From Bacteroidales bacterium (GTDB lineage: Bacteria; Bacteroidota; Bacteroidia; Bacteroidales; Tenuifilaceae): a stretch of 7,294 bases of DNA. The notes under the pieces were generated by a model. It did not search any database and was not told the DNA's origin. It saw nothing but the letters and a program-made list of their open reading frames with translations. Below, in pieces: positions 6,466-7,294 of this stretch; within the stretch, counting starts at the first letter, position 1; every line of letters starts with the position of its first letter. The position numbers and the translations under genes were made by a program. The stretch is taken from NCBI GenBank assembly GCA_008933525.1, contig WBUV01000155.1, forward strand, positions 1-7,294, in the 5' to 3' direction.

Positions 6466-6486
6466 AGGTGCAGAGCACCGGAATAT
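6466..6486 (-). repeat. Right outer hairpin of the cluster (21-bp inverted repeat, right copy)
   Basis: Hairpin GGTGC-AGA-GCACC at 6467-6479 is followed by GGAATAT. It is the exact reverse complement of 5997-6017 and lies 85 nt before the transposase start codon. Confidence 0.85.
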
Positions 6487-6571
6487 ATCGATAAAGAAAA
6501 AATTTGTAGAAACAAGAAGAATGTTGGCGAAATATTAATTAAATTTAACTAACACCATAATAACCAACAAA

Positions 6572-7036
6572 ATGGCGAATACCTACACAAAATTCTATGT
6601 TCACCTTATTTTTTCGCCTAAGAATAGAATGGCGTTAATCGAAAAAACATGGAAGGATGAACTAGAAAAATACATTGCTGGGATTATTCAAAATCATGGA
6701 CACAAATTATTGGCCATTGGTGGAATGCCTGATCATGTTCATATATTCATTGGCTATAATGTTAACCAACTCATTCCAAATCTTGTAGAAGAAATTAAAA
6801 CGTCATCAAATTCATGGATAAAGGAAAGAAAGTTGTTGAAATTTAAATTTGATTGGCAAAAAGGATACGGCGCATTTACCTATTCTCATTCACAAATCAA
6901 CGAAGTTGTACAATATATTATTAATCAGGAGTATCACCATAAGAAGAAAACATTTAGAGAGGAGTATTTGGATATTTTAGTAAAGAATGACATAAACTAT
7001 AGAGATGAATATAATTTTGAATTTTTCGATAAATAG
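6572..7036 (+). CDS. Y1-family HUH transposase, IS200/IS605-like or REP-associated (RAYT) type
   Basis: The 154-residue protein is a single Y1_Tnp domain, the fold that nicks and joins single-stranded DNA at hairpins through a covalent 5'-phosphotyrosine. The opening YVHLIFSPKNR (residues 9-19) is typical. The metal-binding HUH motif is H55-V56-H57 in MPDHVHIFIG. The catalytic tyrosine is Y115 in VVQYIINQ, with Q119 four residues on, the same spacing as Tyr127/Gln131 of IS608 TnpA. Other conserved stretches are KTSSNSWI (76-83), WQKGYGAFTYSHSQI (95-109) and HHKKKTFREEYLDIL (122-136). It appears full length and intact. No TnpB/IscB gene accompanies it. The large palindrome cluster directly upstream, and decayed palindromes downstream, suggest that it acts on those hairpins, as RAYTs do on REP sequences. 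Whether it is a mobile IS200-type element or a settled RAYT cannot be decided from one copy. No clear promoter or terminator is seen. Confidence 0.93.
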   Translation: MANTYTKFYVHLIFSPKNRMALIEKTWKDELEKYIAGIIQNHGHKLLAIGGMPDHVHIFIGYNVNQLIPNLVEEIKTSSNSWIKERKLLKFKFDWQKGYGAFTYSHSQINEVVQYIINQEYHHKKKTFREEYLDILVKNDINYRDEYNFEFFDK

Positions 7037-7073
7037 AATAATTAATTTTCGACATATAATAAATCATCGTTGT

Positions 7074-7108
7074 TCAGATAAAACGTTTATTCCAATAACT
7101 TTATCTGA
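7074..7108. repeat. 9-bp perfect inverted repeat downstream of the transposase
   Basis: TCAGATAAA (7074-7082) pairs with TTTATCTGA (7100-7108) around a 17-nt spacer, starting 37 nt after the transposase stop. No T run follows, so it is a poor terminator. It could instead be part of the right end of the element. Confidence 0.45.
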
Positions 7109-7114
7109 TATTTC

Positions 7115-7127
7115 GCTCCACTGGAGC
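7115..7127. repeat. Hairpin GCTCC-ACT-GGAGC
   Basis: This perfect 5-bp stem with a 3-nt loop has the same geometry as the upstream cluster, but the stem halves are swapped (GCTCC first) and the loop is ACT. It is followed by CGTTTGTATATT, a loose match to the arm sequence. Confidence 0.55.
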
Positions 7128-7150
7128 TTACGTTTGTATATTTTCCTATT

Positions 7151-7177
7151 TGCTACAAGTATAGCGCAACTCTGCTG
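7151..7177 (+). repeat. Decayed cluster unit downstream of the transposase
   Basis: TGCTACAAGTATAGCGC followed by AACTCTGCTGC resembles the unit at 6362-6388 (GCTACAAATATTATGCGGC then TTTGCCGC). The arm is recognisable with a few changes and the stem no longer pairs well. Confidence 0.45.
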
Positions 7178-7294
7178 CTAATTTTCAAGCCAAATGGTGG
7201 CAAAATACTTAGAGTCATCCTTTCAAAGTCGGGTTTTTTTTATATTAAAACCATAACATTTAGCTTTCTTTATTAATAACAATAAGCAATATCG
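7178..7294. other. Right-edge stretch with no recognisable gene
   Basis: No credible reading frame is seen on either strand. A run of eight T (7234-7241) follows TCAAAGTCGGG but lacks a convincing hairpin in front. A weak GCCA-AATGG-TGGC hairpin lies just downstream of 7185. Confidence 0.4.

Larger units (their letters stand above)
5990..6490. repeat. REP/BIME-like cluster of eight 13-bp hairpins
   Basis: This gene-free stretch holds eight perfect palindromes, each with a 5-bp stem and a 3-nt loop: 6004-6016, 6056-6068, 6100-6112, 6151-6163, 6321-6333, 6376-6388, 6417-6429 and 6467-6479. Stems are GGTGC (four), GGAGC (two) and GCGGC (two), each with an exact pairing partner. Loops are TCT (three), AGA (four) and TTT (one). 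Most copies have an AAATATT or CTACAAATATT arm before the hairpin when the loop reads TCT/TTT, and the reverse complement after it when the loop reads AGA. By loop and arm, the orientation order is + + - - then + + - -. A decayed copy sits at 6243-6268. Open frames crossing the stretch simply read through the hairpins and are not genes. The cluster lies next to a Y1 transposase gene, as REP elements lie next to RAYT genes. Confidence 0.85.

Noticed and set aside
5990..6490. CRISPR array as explanation for the regularly recurring short repeats
   Set aside because: The repeats are only 13-21 bp, alternate in orientation, have irregular spacing and three different stems, and no cas gene is nearby.
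7207..7241. Possible terminator ending in eight T at the right edge
   Set aside because: The T run is strong, but only a 4-bp ACTT/AAGT pairing can be found before it, too weak to call a hairpin terminator.

Overview
The window looks like chromosomal DNA of a Bacteroidota member, probably of the Bacteroidales or a close group. It is AT-rich, its genes start without Shine-Dalgarno sequences, and TAnnTTTG-type -7 boxes precede several genes. The proteins are also typical of that phylum: a POTRA-less Omp85-type barrel, an aminopeptidase P of the Bacteroidota length class, a secreted OmpA-domain protein with a jelly-roll-like N-terminus, and a 422-residue MetK. No genus can be named from the sequence alone.

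Left part (1-2886). The 3' tail of an unidentified gene is followed by a plus-strand outer-membrane beta-barrel gene (273-1370). Downstream lie a strong hairpin terminator and a short dispersed-repeat-like element. A minus-strand M24 metallopeptidase (aminopeptidase P) converges on this spot and reads 2886 to 1501. Middle part (2886-4479). The peptidase is divergent from a VanZ-like membrane protein gene and a closely following OmpA-domain gene. The 63 bp between the two start codons appears to hold overlapping promoters for both directions.

Right-centre (4511-5964). metK (S-adenosylmethionine synthetase) has a TAACTTTG -7 box, then a leader whose first about 50 nt match the SAM-II (metA motif) riboswitch very well, then the coding region and a textbook terminator. 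The product of the enzyme is therefore predicted to control its own synthesis.

Right part (5990-7294). A gene-free stretch of about 500 bp is packed with eight intact 13-bp hairpins (5-bp stem, 3-nt loop), plus decayed copies. The stems come in three sequence versions that keep perfect pairing, and most hairpins carry a flanking ACAAATATT/AATATTTGT arm. They are arranged in the orientation order + + - - twice. The outermost two form a perfect 21-bp inverted repeat. Next to them is a gene for a Y1 HUH transposase of the IS200/REP-associated (RAYT) type, followed by more decayed hairpins. This is the most interesting part: a REP/BIME-like palindrome family with its likely processing enzyme in a Bacteroidota genome.
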